Shown one piece after another: positions 11,117 through 19,827 of a stretch of 64,000 nt of DNA. The translations under genes and the position numbers were made by a program. This DNA is from Pseudonocardia oroxyli. GTDB taxonomy: Bacteria; Actinomycetota; Actinomycetes; Mycobacteriales; Pseudonocardiaceae. How positions within the stretch are numbered: the stretch's first letter is position 1; each line of letters begins with the position of its first letter. The notes beneath the pieces were generated by a model. That model was not told the DNA's origin. It did no database searches and saw only the letters and a program-made list of their open reading frames with translations. The stretch spans positions 343,170-407,169 of the forward strand of contig NZ_FNBE01000004.1 in the NCBI RefSeq assembly GCF_900102195.1, in the 5' to 3' direction.

Positions 11117-11236
11117 GGCTCTCCCTCCCTGTCGTCTACCGCCCCGACGGAGCAGTGGGTGCGCAGAGAATCGGACCACGATGTTTCGCGGAAGAGCGCT
11201 CCGTGTTTCAGCGACGTGAACCCGGCGGCCGAGCGA

Positions 11237-11252
11237 GTTACATCCACGTTTC
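11237..11252 (-). promoter_or_regulatory. GlnR-like box upstream of amtB
   Basis: On the minus strand the sequence GAAAC-N6-GTAAC occurs about 120 bp upstream of the amtB start. The AC-N9-AC spacing inside it agrees with the actinobacterial GlnR consensus. Further GAAAC pentamers occur on the same strand nearby (for example at 11303-11307 and within 11180-11210). GlnR is the usual activator of amtB-glnK-glnD in actinobacteria, so regulation by it is expected. The match is by eye only. Confidence 0.45.
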
Positions 11253-11365
11253 GTTATCGGCCCGCGACCCAGCGTGAGCGCTGCGTGACGAGAACTGTGA
11301 CCGTTTCGTGGCATTCGTCCCGGGCTCGCGACGCGGGGTGATTGGTCCGACCGCCGGGGCGCGTA

Positions 11366-13207
11366 CTAGCCCAGAAGGGCGTCGACGAAGGCCGCGGGCT
11401 CGAAGGGGGCCAGGTCGTCGGACCCCTCGCCGAGGCCCACCAGCTTCACCGGGACGCCCAGCTCACGCTGCACGCGGAAGACGATGCCGCCCTTCGCCGT
11501 GCCGTCGAGCTTCGTCAGCGCGATGCCGGTGACCTTCACCACCTCGCCGAACACGCGGGCCTGGATCATGCCGTTCTGCCCGGTGGTGGCGTCGAGCACG
11601 AGGATGACCTCGTCCACCTCGGCCTGCTTCTCGACGACGCGCTTGACCTTGCCCAGCTCGTCCATCAGGCCGGTCTTGGTGTGCAGCCTGCCCGCGGTGT
11701 CGAGGAGCACGACGTCCGCGCCGTCCGCGGTCCCCCGCTTCACGGCGTCGAACGCCACCGCGGCCGGGTCCGCGCCCTCGGCCCCGCGCACCACGGCGGC
11801 GCCCGCGCGGTCGCCCCAGGTCGCGAGCTGCTCGGCGGCGGCGGCCCGGAAGGTGTCGGCCGCGCCGAGCACGACGGTCCGCCCGCCCGCGACCAGGACC
11901 CGGGCGAGCTTGCCGGTGGTGGTGGTCTTGCCGGTGCCGTTGACCCCGACCACCAGCAGCACGCCGGGCCGCCCGTCGTGCGGGAGGGCGCGGATGGAGC
12001 GGTCCATGTCGGGTCCGAGCGCGCCGATCAGCACCTCGCGCAGCAGGGCCTTCGCCTCGGCGGGGGTGCGAACGGCGCGGCGGGCCAGCTCGGTGCGCAG
12101 GGTCTCGACGATCTCGGCGGTCGTCTCCGGCCCGAGGTCGGCCTGCAGCAGGGTGGCCTCGACGTCCTCCCACGACTCCTCGTCGAGCTCGCCGCCGCCC
12201 AGCAGGCCCAGCAGGGACTGCCCGAAGGCGGAGCGGGAGCGGGCGAGGTTGCCGCGCAGCCGCTCGAGGCGGCCCTCGGCAGGGGCGATCTCCTCGGTGG
12301 GTGCGGCGGGGCGGGTGGGCGCGGGGGTGCCGGGCTCGGGGGCGGTGGGGGTCTCGGTGGTCGGGGCGTCCGGGGCCGGGATCCGGGTCGTCGGCGCGTC
12401 GGGTGCGGTCGGCGCGACGGCGGTCGCGGCGGGCGGGGCGGCTGCGGCCGGAACCTCCGCGGTCGGGGTGTCCGCGGGCGGTGCGGCCGTGGTCGGGGCC
12501 TCGGTGGTCGGGGCCTCGGTGGTCGGGGCCTCGGTGGTCGGGGCCTCGGTGGTCGGGGCCTCCGCGGCGGGGGGTTCGGCCGGGGTGACGGGGAGGCCGT
12601 CGGGCGGGGTGTCCGTGTCCGGTTCCCGGACGACCGCGATCCCCTCCGGGGGCGTGCGTGCCTCGGTCGCGGTGCCGCCGGTGGGCAGGCCGCGGGGCGG
12701 GGTGCGGACGTCGTCCGCGGTGCCGGTCAGCTCGTCACCCGGCGGGCGCTCGGTCGGCGTCCGCAGGGTCGGCGGGGTCCGCTCGCTCGGCTCAGACGGC
12801 TCCGACGGCTCCGACGGCTCGGTCGGCGCGGCGGGCTCGGTCCCGGTGACCTGCGTCGGGCCGGTCACGACGGTGCCCGGCCGCGGCGCGGGATCCGGCT
12901 CGGGCGCGGCCGCCTTCTCGGCTGCCTTCTCCGCGCTCTCCTCGGCGCTCGTCTCCGCGCTCGTCTCCGTGCTCTTCTCCGCGGGCGGCTCGACGGTCGC
13001 CGTGCCGCCCCCGGAGGTGAAGTCGAACCCGCTGCGGGCCGTGTAGGTGTTCCCCTGCCGCGGCTTCGGCTCCTCCGGGGTTTCGAGCTGCTCGGGCTCG
13101 CGGAGGGAGATCCTTCGGCGGCGGCTGATCGTGATGCCTGCGACCAGGGCGATCAACACGACCACCACAGCCACGACCACGACGGTCCAGAGGGTCTGCG
13201 TCGTCAC
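11366..13207 (-). CDS. ftsY: SRP receptor FtsY with membrane anchor and repeat linker
   Basis: FtsY docks SRP-ribosome complexes at the membrane. The 613-residue protein has an N-terminal membrane segment (WTVVVVAVVVVLIALVAGIT, residues 7-26) ending in RRRR, a long Pro/Thr/Ala/Glu linker (about residues 40-300) and the NG GTPase domain. The NG domain shows P-loop GVNGTGKTTTTGKLA (about residue 422), LDTAGRLHTKTGLM and TKLDGTAKGG. The linker carries four to five copies of PTTEA and several EPS triplets, encoded by near-perfect DNA repeats. It lies between smc and amtB, as is usual in actinobacteria. Confidence 0.96.
   Translation of the reverse strand: MTTQTLWTVVVVAVVVVLIALVAGITISRRRRISLREPEQLETPEEPKPRQGNTYTARSGFDFTSGGGTATVEPPAEKSTETSAETSAEESAEKAAEKAAAPEPDPAPRPGTVVTGPTQVTGTEPAAPTEPSEPSEPSEPSERTPPTLRTPTERPPGDELTGTADDVRTPPRGLPTGGTATEARTPPEGIAVVREPDTDTPPDGLPVTPAEPPAAEAPTTEAPTTEAPTTEAPTTEAPTTAAPPADTPTAEVPAAAAPPAATAVAPTAPDAPTTRIPAPDAPTTETPTAPEPGTPAPTRPAAPTEEIAPAEGRLERLRGNLARSRSAFGQSLLGLLGGGELDEESWEDVEATLLQADLGPETTAEIVETLRTELARRAVRTPAEAKALLREVLIGALGPDMDRSIRALPHDGRPGVLLVVGVNGTGKTTTTGKLARVLVAGGRTVVLGAADTFRAAAAEQLATWGDRAGAAVVRGAEGADPAAVAFDAVKRGTADGADVVLLDTAGRLHTKTGLMDELGKVKRVVEKQAEVDEVILVLDATTGQNGMIQARVFGEVVKVTGIALTKLDGTAKGGIVFRVQRELGVPVKLVGLGEGSDDLAPFEPAAFVDALLG
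12491..12562. repeat. 15-bp tandem repeat inside ftsY
   Basis: Four identical copies of GGTCGGGGCCTCGGT run from 12491 to 12550, with a fifth incomplete copy to 12562. On the minus strand they encode repeated Pro-Thr-Thr-Glu-Ala. A shorter 9-bp repeat encoding Glu-Pro-Ser triplets lies about 12796-12825. Unit length is a multiple of three, so copy-number changes would not shift the frame. Confidence 0.93.
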
Positions 13208-13232
13208 CCCCCCAGCCTGTCAGACCCCGGAC

Positions 13233-16200
13233 CTACGACGCCGCCCGGAGCCGCTGCGAGATGACCGTGGTGATGCCGTCCCCGCGCATCGAGACGCCGT
13301 AGAGGGCGTCCGCGACCTCCATGGTCGGTTTCTGGTGCGTGATCACGATGAGCTGCGAGGTGGAGCGCAGCTCCTCCATCAGCGAGATGAGCCTGCGGAG
13401 GTTGGCGTCGTCGAGGGCCGCCTCGATCTCGTCGAGCACGTAGAACGGCGAGGGCCGGGCCCGGAAGATCGCGACCAGCAGAGCCATCGCGGTGAGCGAA
13501 CGCTCTCCGCCGGAGAGCAGCGACAGCCGCTTCACCTTCTTGCCCGGCGGCCGCGCCTCGACCTCGATGCCCGTGGTCAGCATGTCGTCCGGGTCGGTGA
13601 GCACCAGCCGGCCGTCGCCGCCCGGGAAGAGGGTGGCGAACACGGTCTCGAACTCGCGGGCCACGTCCTCGTACGCCGTGGTGAAGACCTCGAGGATCTT
13701 GTCGTCCACCTCGCGGACGACGGTGAGCAGGTCGCGGCGGGTGTCCTTCAGGTCCTCGAGCTGCGTGGACAGGAAGGTGTACCGCTCTTCCAGGGCGGCG
13801 AACTCCTCGAGCGCGAGCGGGTTGACCTTGCCCAGCAGCGACAGGTCCTTCTCCGCACGCTTGGCCCGCCGCTCCTGGGTCGGCCGGTCGTACGGCATCG
13901 GCGGGGGCGCGACGACGTCCTCGCCGCGTTCCTTCGCGGCCTCGTACTCGGCCATCTCCGCGGGCGACGGCGGCACCCCGACCGCCGGACCGTACTCGGC
14001 GACCAGGTCGTCCACCCCGACGCCGAAGTCCGCCAACGCCTTCTCCACGAACTGGTCGAGCCGCAGCCGGGACTGGGCGCGGGCGACCTCGTCCCGGTGC
14101 ACGGCGTCGACCAGCTTGTCCAGCAAGCCGGACAGGCGCCCGGTCGTGGCGCGGGCCTCGGTGAGCGCGGCCTCGCGGTCGGCCCGGGCCGCAGCGACCT
14201 CGTCCCGCTCCGCGGCGGCCGAGGCGAGCGAGACGTCCAGCCGGTCGAGGGCGCGGCCACCCGCCTCGATCACCATGGCGGCGACGGCCGTCCCCCGCTC
14301 ACGCTCCTTGCGCGCGGCCTCCGCGCGGACCCTGGCCTGCCGTTCCGACGCGGCCTGCCTGCGCAGCGAGTCCGCCCGACCGGCGATGGCGCGGGCCCGC
14401 TCCTCCGCGGTGCGCAGGGCCAGCCTGCACTCGACCTCCTCGGACCGGGCGGTGGCGAGCCGGTCGGCCGCGGTGTCCCGCACCTCGGTGTCCGGCTCGT
14501 CCTCCACCTCCTCGTCCTCGGCCAGGGAGAGCTGGTGCTCGGCGGCCTCGAGCGCGAGCAGTGACTCGGACCGGCGGGCCTCCACGGCGTCCCGGCGCTG
14601 CCGCAGCCGCTGGGCCTCCTGCTCGGCCGAGCGCACGACCTGTTCGAGCCGCCCGAGCCTGCTGCCCGCCGCGGCCCGCCGCTGTTCGGCGGCCCGCCGT
14701 TCGGCGGTGGCGGCCTCGGCGTCCGCCTTGCGGGCCGCCTCCTCCGCGCGCGCCCCGTCCAGCGCGGGCCGCAGCCGGACCAGCTCGGCCTCGTTCGCCT
14801 CGCGCGCTGCGACGGCCTCGTCCACCGCGGCCTGCAGCTCCAACGCGCTCGACCCGCCGCCGGACCCGCCGCGGGCCCGGAACTCCTCCAGCACGTCCCC
14901 CTCGGACGTGACGGCGACGAGCCCGGCCCGGGCGACGACGGCGGCCTCGTCGAGGGAGGAGACCAGCACGATCCCGCTCAGCAGCCCACCGATCGGCGCG
15001 GTCAGGGCGGCGGGGGCGCGAACGGCCTCGGCCGCCCATCGCCCGGCGGGCGGGGCGGGGCGGCCCGCCGGGGCCACCGGGAGGCGTTCGGCGGCGGCCT
15101 CGAGCCCGGGGCCCTCCCCCGACGCACCGACCAGCAGCGTCGCCGCGCCGTGCTCGCCCTGCCGCAGCGCGCGCAGCGCCGCGACCGCCGCGGCGGGACC
15201 CGCGACGGCCACGCCCTCGGCCAGCTCGCCCAGGACCGCCGCGACGGCCGGGCGGGCGGCGGGTTCGACCTCGATCAGCTCCGCGACCGCGCCGAGGACG
15301 CCCTCGGACTCCGACGCCAGCAACGCGCCCGTGCCGTCCTTGCGCGCGAGCCCGACCGACAGCGCGTCCACCCGGGCCTGCCAGTGCGCGCCCTGTTTCT
15401 CCAGCTCCCGCTCCTGCGCGACCAGCTCCCGGACCCGCGCCGCCGCGGACTCCTGGGCCTGCGCCGCGGACTCGACGCGGGCGGCGAGCTCGCCCGCGTC
15501 CGCCTCGTCCAGCACGCCGAGCTCCTCGCGGGCGGCCTCCAGCTCCTCGGCCGCCTCGACGATCCGGGACTCGGCCTCGCCGAGCGCCTCGGACAGGTTC
15601 TCGATCTCCTCCGCGGTGGCCGCCGCGCCGCTGCGCAGCGCCTCGGCCTTGCCCGCGAGCGTGGCCAGGCCCGCCTTGCGGTCCGCGATCGCCCGCACCG
15701 CCGCGAGGTGCGCGCGCTCCGCCGCCTGCAGGGTGCGCTCGTGCTCGGCGCGTTCCTCCAGCACCTCGGCCAGCCGCTGCCGGGCCTCGACGACCCCGGC
15801 GACCAGCTCCTCCTCCTGCTCGGCGACGAGATCGGCCTCGGCCTCGAGCTCGTCCGGGTCCCGGCCGGGCGAGCGCGCCGCGGACTCCTGGGCGGCCGAC
15901 GCCGCCAGGTGCCGGAACCGTTCCTCGGCGAGGCGGACCGTGCCGCGCAGCCGCTCGGCCAGCGCCGACAGCGCGTACCAGGTGTCCTGCGCCGCCTGCA
16001 GCCGCGGCGCATCCGCAGCCAGTGCCTCCTCCAGCCCGGCCTGCGCCGCGCGCGCCTCGTCCAGCTGCGCGGCGATCTCGGCACGGCGGGCGCGGGCCTG
16101 CTGCTCGTCCGCCTCCTCCCGGGCCAGGGACTCCCGCAGCGTGACGATGTCGTCCGCCGCCAGCCGGATCCGCGCGTCCCGCAGCTCCGACTGCACCTGC

Positions 16201-16847
16201 TGGGCCTTGCGCGCGATCTCGGCCTGCCTGCCGAGCGGTTTGAGCTGGCGGCGCAGCTCCGAGGTCAGGTCGGTGAGCCGGGTGAGATTGGCCTGCATCG
16301 CGTCGAGCTTCCGCAGCGCCTTCTCCTTGCGCTTGCGGTGCTTGAGGACGCCCGCGGCCTCCTCGATGTAGGCGCGGCGCTCCTCCGGCTTGGACCGCAG
16401 GATCGCGTCCAGCTGACCCTGCCCGACCACGACGTGCATCTCCCGGCCGATGCCGGAGTCCGACAGCAGCTCCTGGATGTCCAGCAGCCGACACGCGCTG
16501 CCGTTGATCTCGTACTCGCCCGCGCCGTCCCGGAACATCCGCCGGGTGATCGACACCTCGGAGTACTCGATCGGCAGCGCGCCGTCCGAGTTGTCGATGG
16601 TGAGCGTGACCTCGGCACGTCCGAGCGGCTGCCGCCCGGACGTGCCCGCGAAGATCACGTCCTCCATCTTCCCGCCGCGCAGGGCCTTGGCCCCCTGCTC
16701 GCCGAGGACCCACGAGATGGCGTCCACGACGTTCGACTTGCCGGAGCCGTTGGGCCCCACGACGGCGGTGATCCCCGGTTCCAGGCGCAGCGTCGTGGCC
16801 GAGGCGAAGGACTTGAAGCCCTTCAGCGTCAGGCTCTTGAGATGCAC
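13233..16847 (-). CDS. smc: Chromosome segregation ATPase SMC
   Basis: SMC forms the bacterial condensin with ScpA and ScpB. The 1204-residue protein has the N-terminal ATPase half (Walker A VVGPNGSGKSNVVD, residues 30-43), long Glu/Ala/Arg-rich coiled coils, a hinge at about residues 500-660, a second coiled coil, and the C-terminal half with signature LSLLSGGERSLTAMALL and Walker B FYVLDEIEAALDD. The GTG start at 16847 gives MHLKSLTLKGFKSF, the usual SMC beginning; an upstream extension overlaps the VOC gene and was rejected. smc is directly followed by ftsY after 25 bp. Confidence 0.97.
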   Translation of the reverse strand: MHLKSLTLKGFKSFASATTLRLEPGITAVVGPNGSGKSNVVDAISWVLGEQGAKALRGGKMEDVIFAGTSGRQPLGRAEVTLTIDNSDGALPIEYSEVSITRRMFRDGAGEYEINGSACRLLDIQELLSDSGIGREMHVVVGQGQLDAILRSKPEERRAYIEEAAGVLKHRKRKEKALRKLDAMQANLTRLTDLTSELRRQLKPLGRQAEIARKAQQVQSELRDARIRLAADDIVTLRESLAREEADEQQARARRAEIAAQLDEARAAQAGLEEALAADAPRLQAAQDTWYALSALAERLRGTVRLAEERFRHLAASAAQESAARSPGRDPDELEAEADLVAEQEEELVAGVVEARQRLAEVLEERAEHERTLQAAERAHLAAVRAIADRKAGLATLAGKAEALRSGAAATAEEIENLSEALGEAESRIVEAAEELEAAREELGVLDEADAGELAARVESAAQAQESAAARVRELVAQERELEKQGAHWQARVDALSVGLARKDGTGALLASESEGVLGAVAELIEVEPAARPAVAAVLGELAEGVAVAGPAAAVAALRALRQGEHGAATLLVGASGEGPGLEAAAERLPVAPAGRPAPPAGRWAAEAVRAPAALTAPIGGLLSGIVLVSSLDEAAVVARAGLVAVTSEGDVLEEFRARGGSGGGSSALELQAAVDEAVAAREANEAELVRLRPALDGARAEEAARKADAEAATAERRAAEQRRAAAGSRLGRLEQVVRSAEQEAQRLRQRRDAVEARRSESLLALEAAEHQLSLAEDEEVEDEPDTEVRDTAADRLATARSEEVECRLALRTAEERARAIAGRADSLRRQAASERQARVRAEAARKERERGTAVAAMVIEAGGRALDRLDVSLASAAAERDEVAAARADREAALTEARATTGRLSGLLDKLVDAVHRDEVARAQSRLRLDQFVEKALADFGVGVDDLVAEYGPAVGVPPSPAEMAEYEAAKERGEDVVAPPPMPYDRPTQERRAKRAEKDLSLLGKVNPLALEEFAALEERYTFLSTQLEDLKDTRRDLLTVVREVDDKILEVFTTAYEDVAREFETVFATLFPGGDGRLVLTDPDDMLTTGIEVEARPPGKKVKRLSLLSGGERSLTAMALLVAIFRARPSPFYVLDEIEAALDDANLRRLISLMEELRSTSQLIVITHQKPTMEVADALYGVSMRGDGITTVISQRLRAAS

Positions 16848-16879
16848 ACGTCCCCCGGGTGTGGTCAGTCCGCGGGACT

Positions 16880-17287
16880 CTACCCGGCCGCGTTGAGCAG
16901 CCAGCGGATGCCGAACCGGTCGGTGACCTGCCCGAAGTGGTCTCCCCACATCTGCTTCTCGAAGGGCACGTCGACGACGCCGCCCTCGGCGAGCGCGGAG
17001 AACCAGCCCTCGATCTTCGCCGACTCGTCACCGGAGATGCTGACCGACACCTGCCCACCCGCCTCGGTGGGCCGCTCCGGATCACCGTCCGACGCCATGA
17101 GCACGAACCCGTCCGCGGTCTGGAGCTGGCCGTGCATCACGCCCTCGGGCGGCGGGACGGGGCCGGGGGACCCCATGTCGCCGAACGTCATGATCTGCAG
17201 GTCCCCGCCCAGCACGGACTGGTAGAACTCCAGCGCCGCACGGGCGGAGGTGTCGAAGTGCAGGTAGGGGTTGAGCTGAACGGTCAT
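16880..17287 (-). CDS. VOC-family (PhnB/glyoxalase-like) protein
   Basis: A 135-residue vicinal-oxygen-chelate protein of the PhnB type: MTVQLNPYLHFDTSARAALE, YQSVLGGDLQIMTFGDMG, GVMHGQLQTADGFVLMASD and a C-terminal MWGDHFGQVTDRFGIRWL. Such proteins are paired beta-alpha-beta-beta-beta modules, often with a bound metal, and include 3-demethylubiquinone-methyltransferase-like and resistance proteins. The specific substrate cannot be assigned. The ATG at 17287 matches the family N-terminus. It ends 32 bp before the smc start. Confidence 0.88.
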   Translation of the reverse strand: MTVQLNPYLHFDTSARAALEFYQSVLGGDLQIMTFGDMGSPGPVPPPEGVMHGQLQTADGFVLMASDGDPERPTEAGGQVSVSISGDESAKIEGWFSALAEGGVVDVPFEKQMWGDHFGQVTDRFGIRWLLNAAG

Positions 17288-17352
17288 CGCTGCCTCCAAG
17301 GCCGACACCGGTGTGGTGCAGGGCACGCTAGACCCGGGCACCGACAGAACGG

Positions 17353-17652
17353 CTACCGCTCGGCGAACTCCGTCCACAGTCCCGTCGCCGAGCTCCACTG
17401 CTCGGCCACGGAGTCGACCCGTCCGGGCCGTCCCGGTGTCTCGCGACCGCGCAGCAGGGCCAGCAGGCTCGCGCACGCCTCCCGCGGCCCCTCGGCCGCG
17501 ACCGCCACCCGGCCGTCGGACAGGTTGCGGGCCTCCCCCACGAGGCCCAGCTCCCGCGCACGAGATCGCGTCCACCAGCGGAAACCGACCCCCTGGACGT
17601 GACCCGCGACCCAGGCGTTGAGCCGAACGGGTGCCTCGTCGCTGCTCTTCAT
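17353..17652 (-). CDS. acyP: Acylphosphatase
   Basis: A 99-residue enzyme hydrolysing acyl phosphates. The catalytic Arg (GHVQGVGFRWW, Arg25) and Asn (ARNLSDGRVAV, Asn43) are present in the expected alpha/beta sandwich order. Length and motifs are normal. In mycobacteria and other actinobacteria acyP is the usual neighbour of smc, mutM and rnc, as in this region. It is divergent from the CAP-domain gene on the other strand, with 22 bp between the proposed starts. Confidence 0.95.
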   Translation of the reverse strand: MKSSDEAPVRLNAWVAGHVQGVGFRWWTRSRARELGLVGEARNLSDGRVAVAAEGPREACASLLALLRGRETPGRPGRVDSVAEQWSSATGLWTEFAER

Positions 17653-17674
17653 CGCGGCGCTACGTTACCGGATC

Positions 17675-18397
17675 GTGATCGGTGGAGCGGGTCCGAGACT
17701 CCTCGCCGGGCTCGCCCTCGGGGCGGTGCTCGCCGGGCTCGGCGTGGTCGCCGTCGTGCCGGAGACCTGGTCGGTCGCCCTCGCCGGGCAGAGCGTCCCC
17801 GAGACGACGGGGACGACCGAGCCGACCGAGCCGACCCCGCCGACCCCGCCGCAGTCGATCCGGGTGGTGGCGCCGCCGCCGACCACCGCCCCCCTGGTGC
17901 TGCCGAGCCCCGTTCCGGTCGCCGCACCGGTCGCGGAGGCGATCACCGCGGTGCCCGCGGCTCCGACCGGGACGACCCCGCCCCCGCGCACCACCGCCGC
18001 GCTGCCCACCACCGACATTCCGGTGGCGACGGGACCCGCCGCCCGCGTCGTCGCGCTGACGAACGAGGCCCGCGCCCGCGCCGGCTGCGACCCGCTGACC
18101 AGCGACGCCCGGATCACCGCCGCCGCCCGGGACCACAGCGCGGACATGGCCGCGCACGGCTACTTCGCCCACGACTCGCTCGACGGGCGGGACTTCGCGG
18201 ACCGGTTGCGCGCGGCCGGCTACCCGGACCCGGGAGCGGAGAACATCGCGATGGGCCAGCGCAGCGCCGACGAGGTGGTGGCGGCCTGGCTCGACTCCCC
18301 CGGCCACCGCCGCAACATCGAGGACTGCTCGCTGCGCACCATCGGCGTGGGGTACGAGCCCAGCGGGGACTACTGGACGCAGGACTTCGGCAGGTAG
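17675..18397 (+). CDS. Secreted or membrane-anchored CAP/SCP-domain protein
   Basis: The 240-residue product starts with a hydrophobic segment (GPRLLAGLALGAVLAGLGVV, about residues 6-25) that can be a signal anchor. It is followed by a Pro/Thr-rich linker (about 40-120) and a C-terminal CAP (cysteine-rich secretory/SCP-like) domain with VVALTNEARARAGCDPL, ARDHSADMAAHGYFAH, GAENIAMGQRS and WLDSPGHRRNIEDC. CAP proteins are extracellular; their bacterial function is mostly unknown. The GTG at 17675 was chosen because an upstream ATG would overlap the divergent acyP gene. No Shine-Dalgarno sequence is seen, so the mRNA may be leaderless. Confidence 0.85.
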   Translation: MIGGAGPRLLAGLALGAVLAGLGVVAVVPETWSVALAGQSVPETTGTTEPTEPTPPTPPQSIRVVAPPPTTAPLVLPSPVPVAAPVAEAITAVPAAPTGTTPPPRTTAALPTTDIPVATGPAARVVALTNEARARAGCDPLTSDARITAAARDHSADMAAHGYFAHDSLDGRDFADRLRAAGYPDPGAENIAMGQRSADEVVAAWLDSPGHRRNIEDCSLRTIGVGYEPSGDYWTQDFGR

Positions 18398-18412
18398 AGC
18401 TATCGTCGCCGC

Positions 18413-19447
18413 ATGACGGTCGTCGACAACGCGGTGTACGTGGACGGGCACCGGACCCGGGAGCCCGCCTCCCTCGACCTGACCGTCGAGACGCTGCGGG
18501 CCTGCGGTCCGGGCCGGGACGCGTTCTGCTGGATCGGGATGCTCCGGCCCACCGCCGAGGACATCACGGCGGCGGAACAGGAGTTCGGCCTGCACCGGCT
18601 CGCCGTCGAGGACACCCTGCACGGGCACCAGCGGCCCAAGCTGGAGCGCTACGGCGACACCGAGTTCGCGGTGCTGCGGCCCGCCCGGTACCTCGACGAG
18701 ACCGAGGACGTGGAGCTCGGCGAGATCCACCTCTTCCTCGGCCGGGACTTCGTGATCACGGTGCGACACGCCGACGAGCCGGACCTCGCGGACGTCCGCA
18801 AGCGCCTCGAAGCCGATCCCGATCTGCTGGCCCACGGCCCGTTCGCCGTGTTCTACGCGGTGCTGGACAAGATCGTCGACGACTACGGGCCCGTCCTGGA
18901 CGGCCTGCAGGACGACGTCGACCAGATCGAGACCCAGGTCTGGGACGCCGACCCCCACGTCTCCCGCCGGATCTACCAGCTCACCCGCGAGGTGATCGAG
19001 CTGCAGCGGGCCGTGGAGCCGCTGGCCGAGATCTTCCTCGCCCTGCGCGCCCGGTTCTCCAAGAAGAGCGACGACCCGGACCTGGAGCTGCACCGGCTGT
19101 TCCGGGACGTCTTCGACCACGCCACCCGCGCCCGCGAGCGCACCGAGGGTCTGCGGTCCCTGCTGGAGAACATCCTCACGGTGAACTCCACGCTCGTCGC
19201 GCAGCGGCAGAACGACGAGATGACCCGGCTCACCGAGGCCGGGTACGACCAGAACGAGCAGATGAAGAAGGTGTCCTCCTGGGCGGCCATCCTCTTCACC
19301 CCGACGCTGGTCGCCGGGATCTACGGGATGAACTTCGACGACATGCCGGAGCTGCACTGGGCGTGGGGCTACCCGTTCGCCGTGGGGCTGATGGTGCTGC
19401 TCGGCGGGCTGCTGTTCCTGATCTTCAAGAAGCGTGGGTGGCTGTAG
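18413..19447 (+). CDS. corA: CorA-family magnesium/divalent-cation transporter
   Basis: A 344-residue pentameric-channel subunit. A cytoplasmic N-terminal domain (residues 1-270) is followed by two C-terminal membrane helices with the signature YGMNF between them (TLVAGIYGMNFDDMPEL) and a basic end KKRGWL. The coiled-coil region (NILTVNSTLVAQRQNDEMTRL) is typical. It begins 15 bp after the CAP gene stop codon on the same strand, so co-transcription is likely although no functional link is evident. Confidence 0.94.
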   Translation: MTVVDNAVYVDGHRTREPASLDLTVETLRACGPGRDAFCWIGMLRPTAEDITAAEQEFGLHRLAVEDTLHGHQRPKLERYGDTEFAVLRPARYLDETEDVELGEIHLFLGRDFVITVRHADEPDLADVRKRLEADPDLLAHGPFAVFYAVLDKIVDDYGPVLDGLQDDVDQIETQVWDADPHVSRRIYQLTREVIELQRAVEPLAEIFLALRARFSKKSDDPDLELHRLFRDVFDHATRARERTEGLRSLLENILTVNSTLVAQRQNDEMTRLTEAGYDQNEQMKKVSSWAAILFTPTLVAGIYGMNFDDMPELHWAWGYPFAVGLMVLLGGLLFLIFKKRGWL

Positions 19448-19489
19448 CGGAGGGATCCGCCCGCGCGGCCCGCGTCGCCGACCCGCGGC

Positions 19490-19827
19490 TCAGGCGCCGG
19501 CGGCCTCGGCCGCGGCGAGGGACTCCTTCTGCGCCCGGGTGAAGTGCCGCTGCAGCCCCGTCGCGACGCCGCCCGGGTTCACCGCGTTCGCGACGATCCC
19601 GTCCCCCGCCCACCTCCGCGACGAACCGGGCGACGGACGCCGGGTCGGCCAGGTCCAGCGTGGCGCGGGTGGTGCCCGTGACCTGGGCCCCCGCCGCGGC
19701 GAGGGCCCGCACCGTCTCGGCCCCGAGCCCGGACGACGCCCCGGTCACGATCGCGCGCGCCGGCCAGGTCGTGGCCTGCCAGCACGTCGTCGGCGGTACT
19801 GGTGGCGGTGAAGGGCGTGGTGATCAC
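19490..19827 (-). pseudogene. Short-chain dehydrogenase remnant, internally deleted and frameshifted
   Basis: The N-terminus is recognisable from a GTG at 19827 (ITTPFTATSTADDVLAGHDL). After one frameshift near 19770 the Rossmann motif VTGASSGLGAETVRALAAAG follows, then TRATLDLADPASVARFVAEV. After a second frame change near 19610 the reading jumps straight to a C-terminal SDR segment, ANAVNPGGVATGLQRHFTRA, ending AAAEAAGA-stop. About 150 residues with the catalytic Tyr-x-x-x-Lys are missing, so no enzyme can be made. It sits divergent from a TetR-type remnant, implying a former regulator/enzyme pair. Confidence 0.85.

Noticed and set aside
17618..17674. ATG start of the CAP-domain protein at 17618
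   Set aside because: It would overlap the divergent acyP coding region by 35 bp and adds residues before the signal-anchor segment that are just the reverse of acyP codons.
19425..19748. A short intact protein of 107 residues from the SDR locus
   Set aside because: Only the first half resembles an SDR; the second half is Arg/Gly-rich out-of-frame translation, so it is a remnant rather than a gene.
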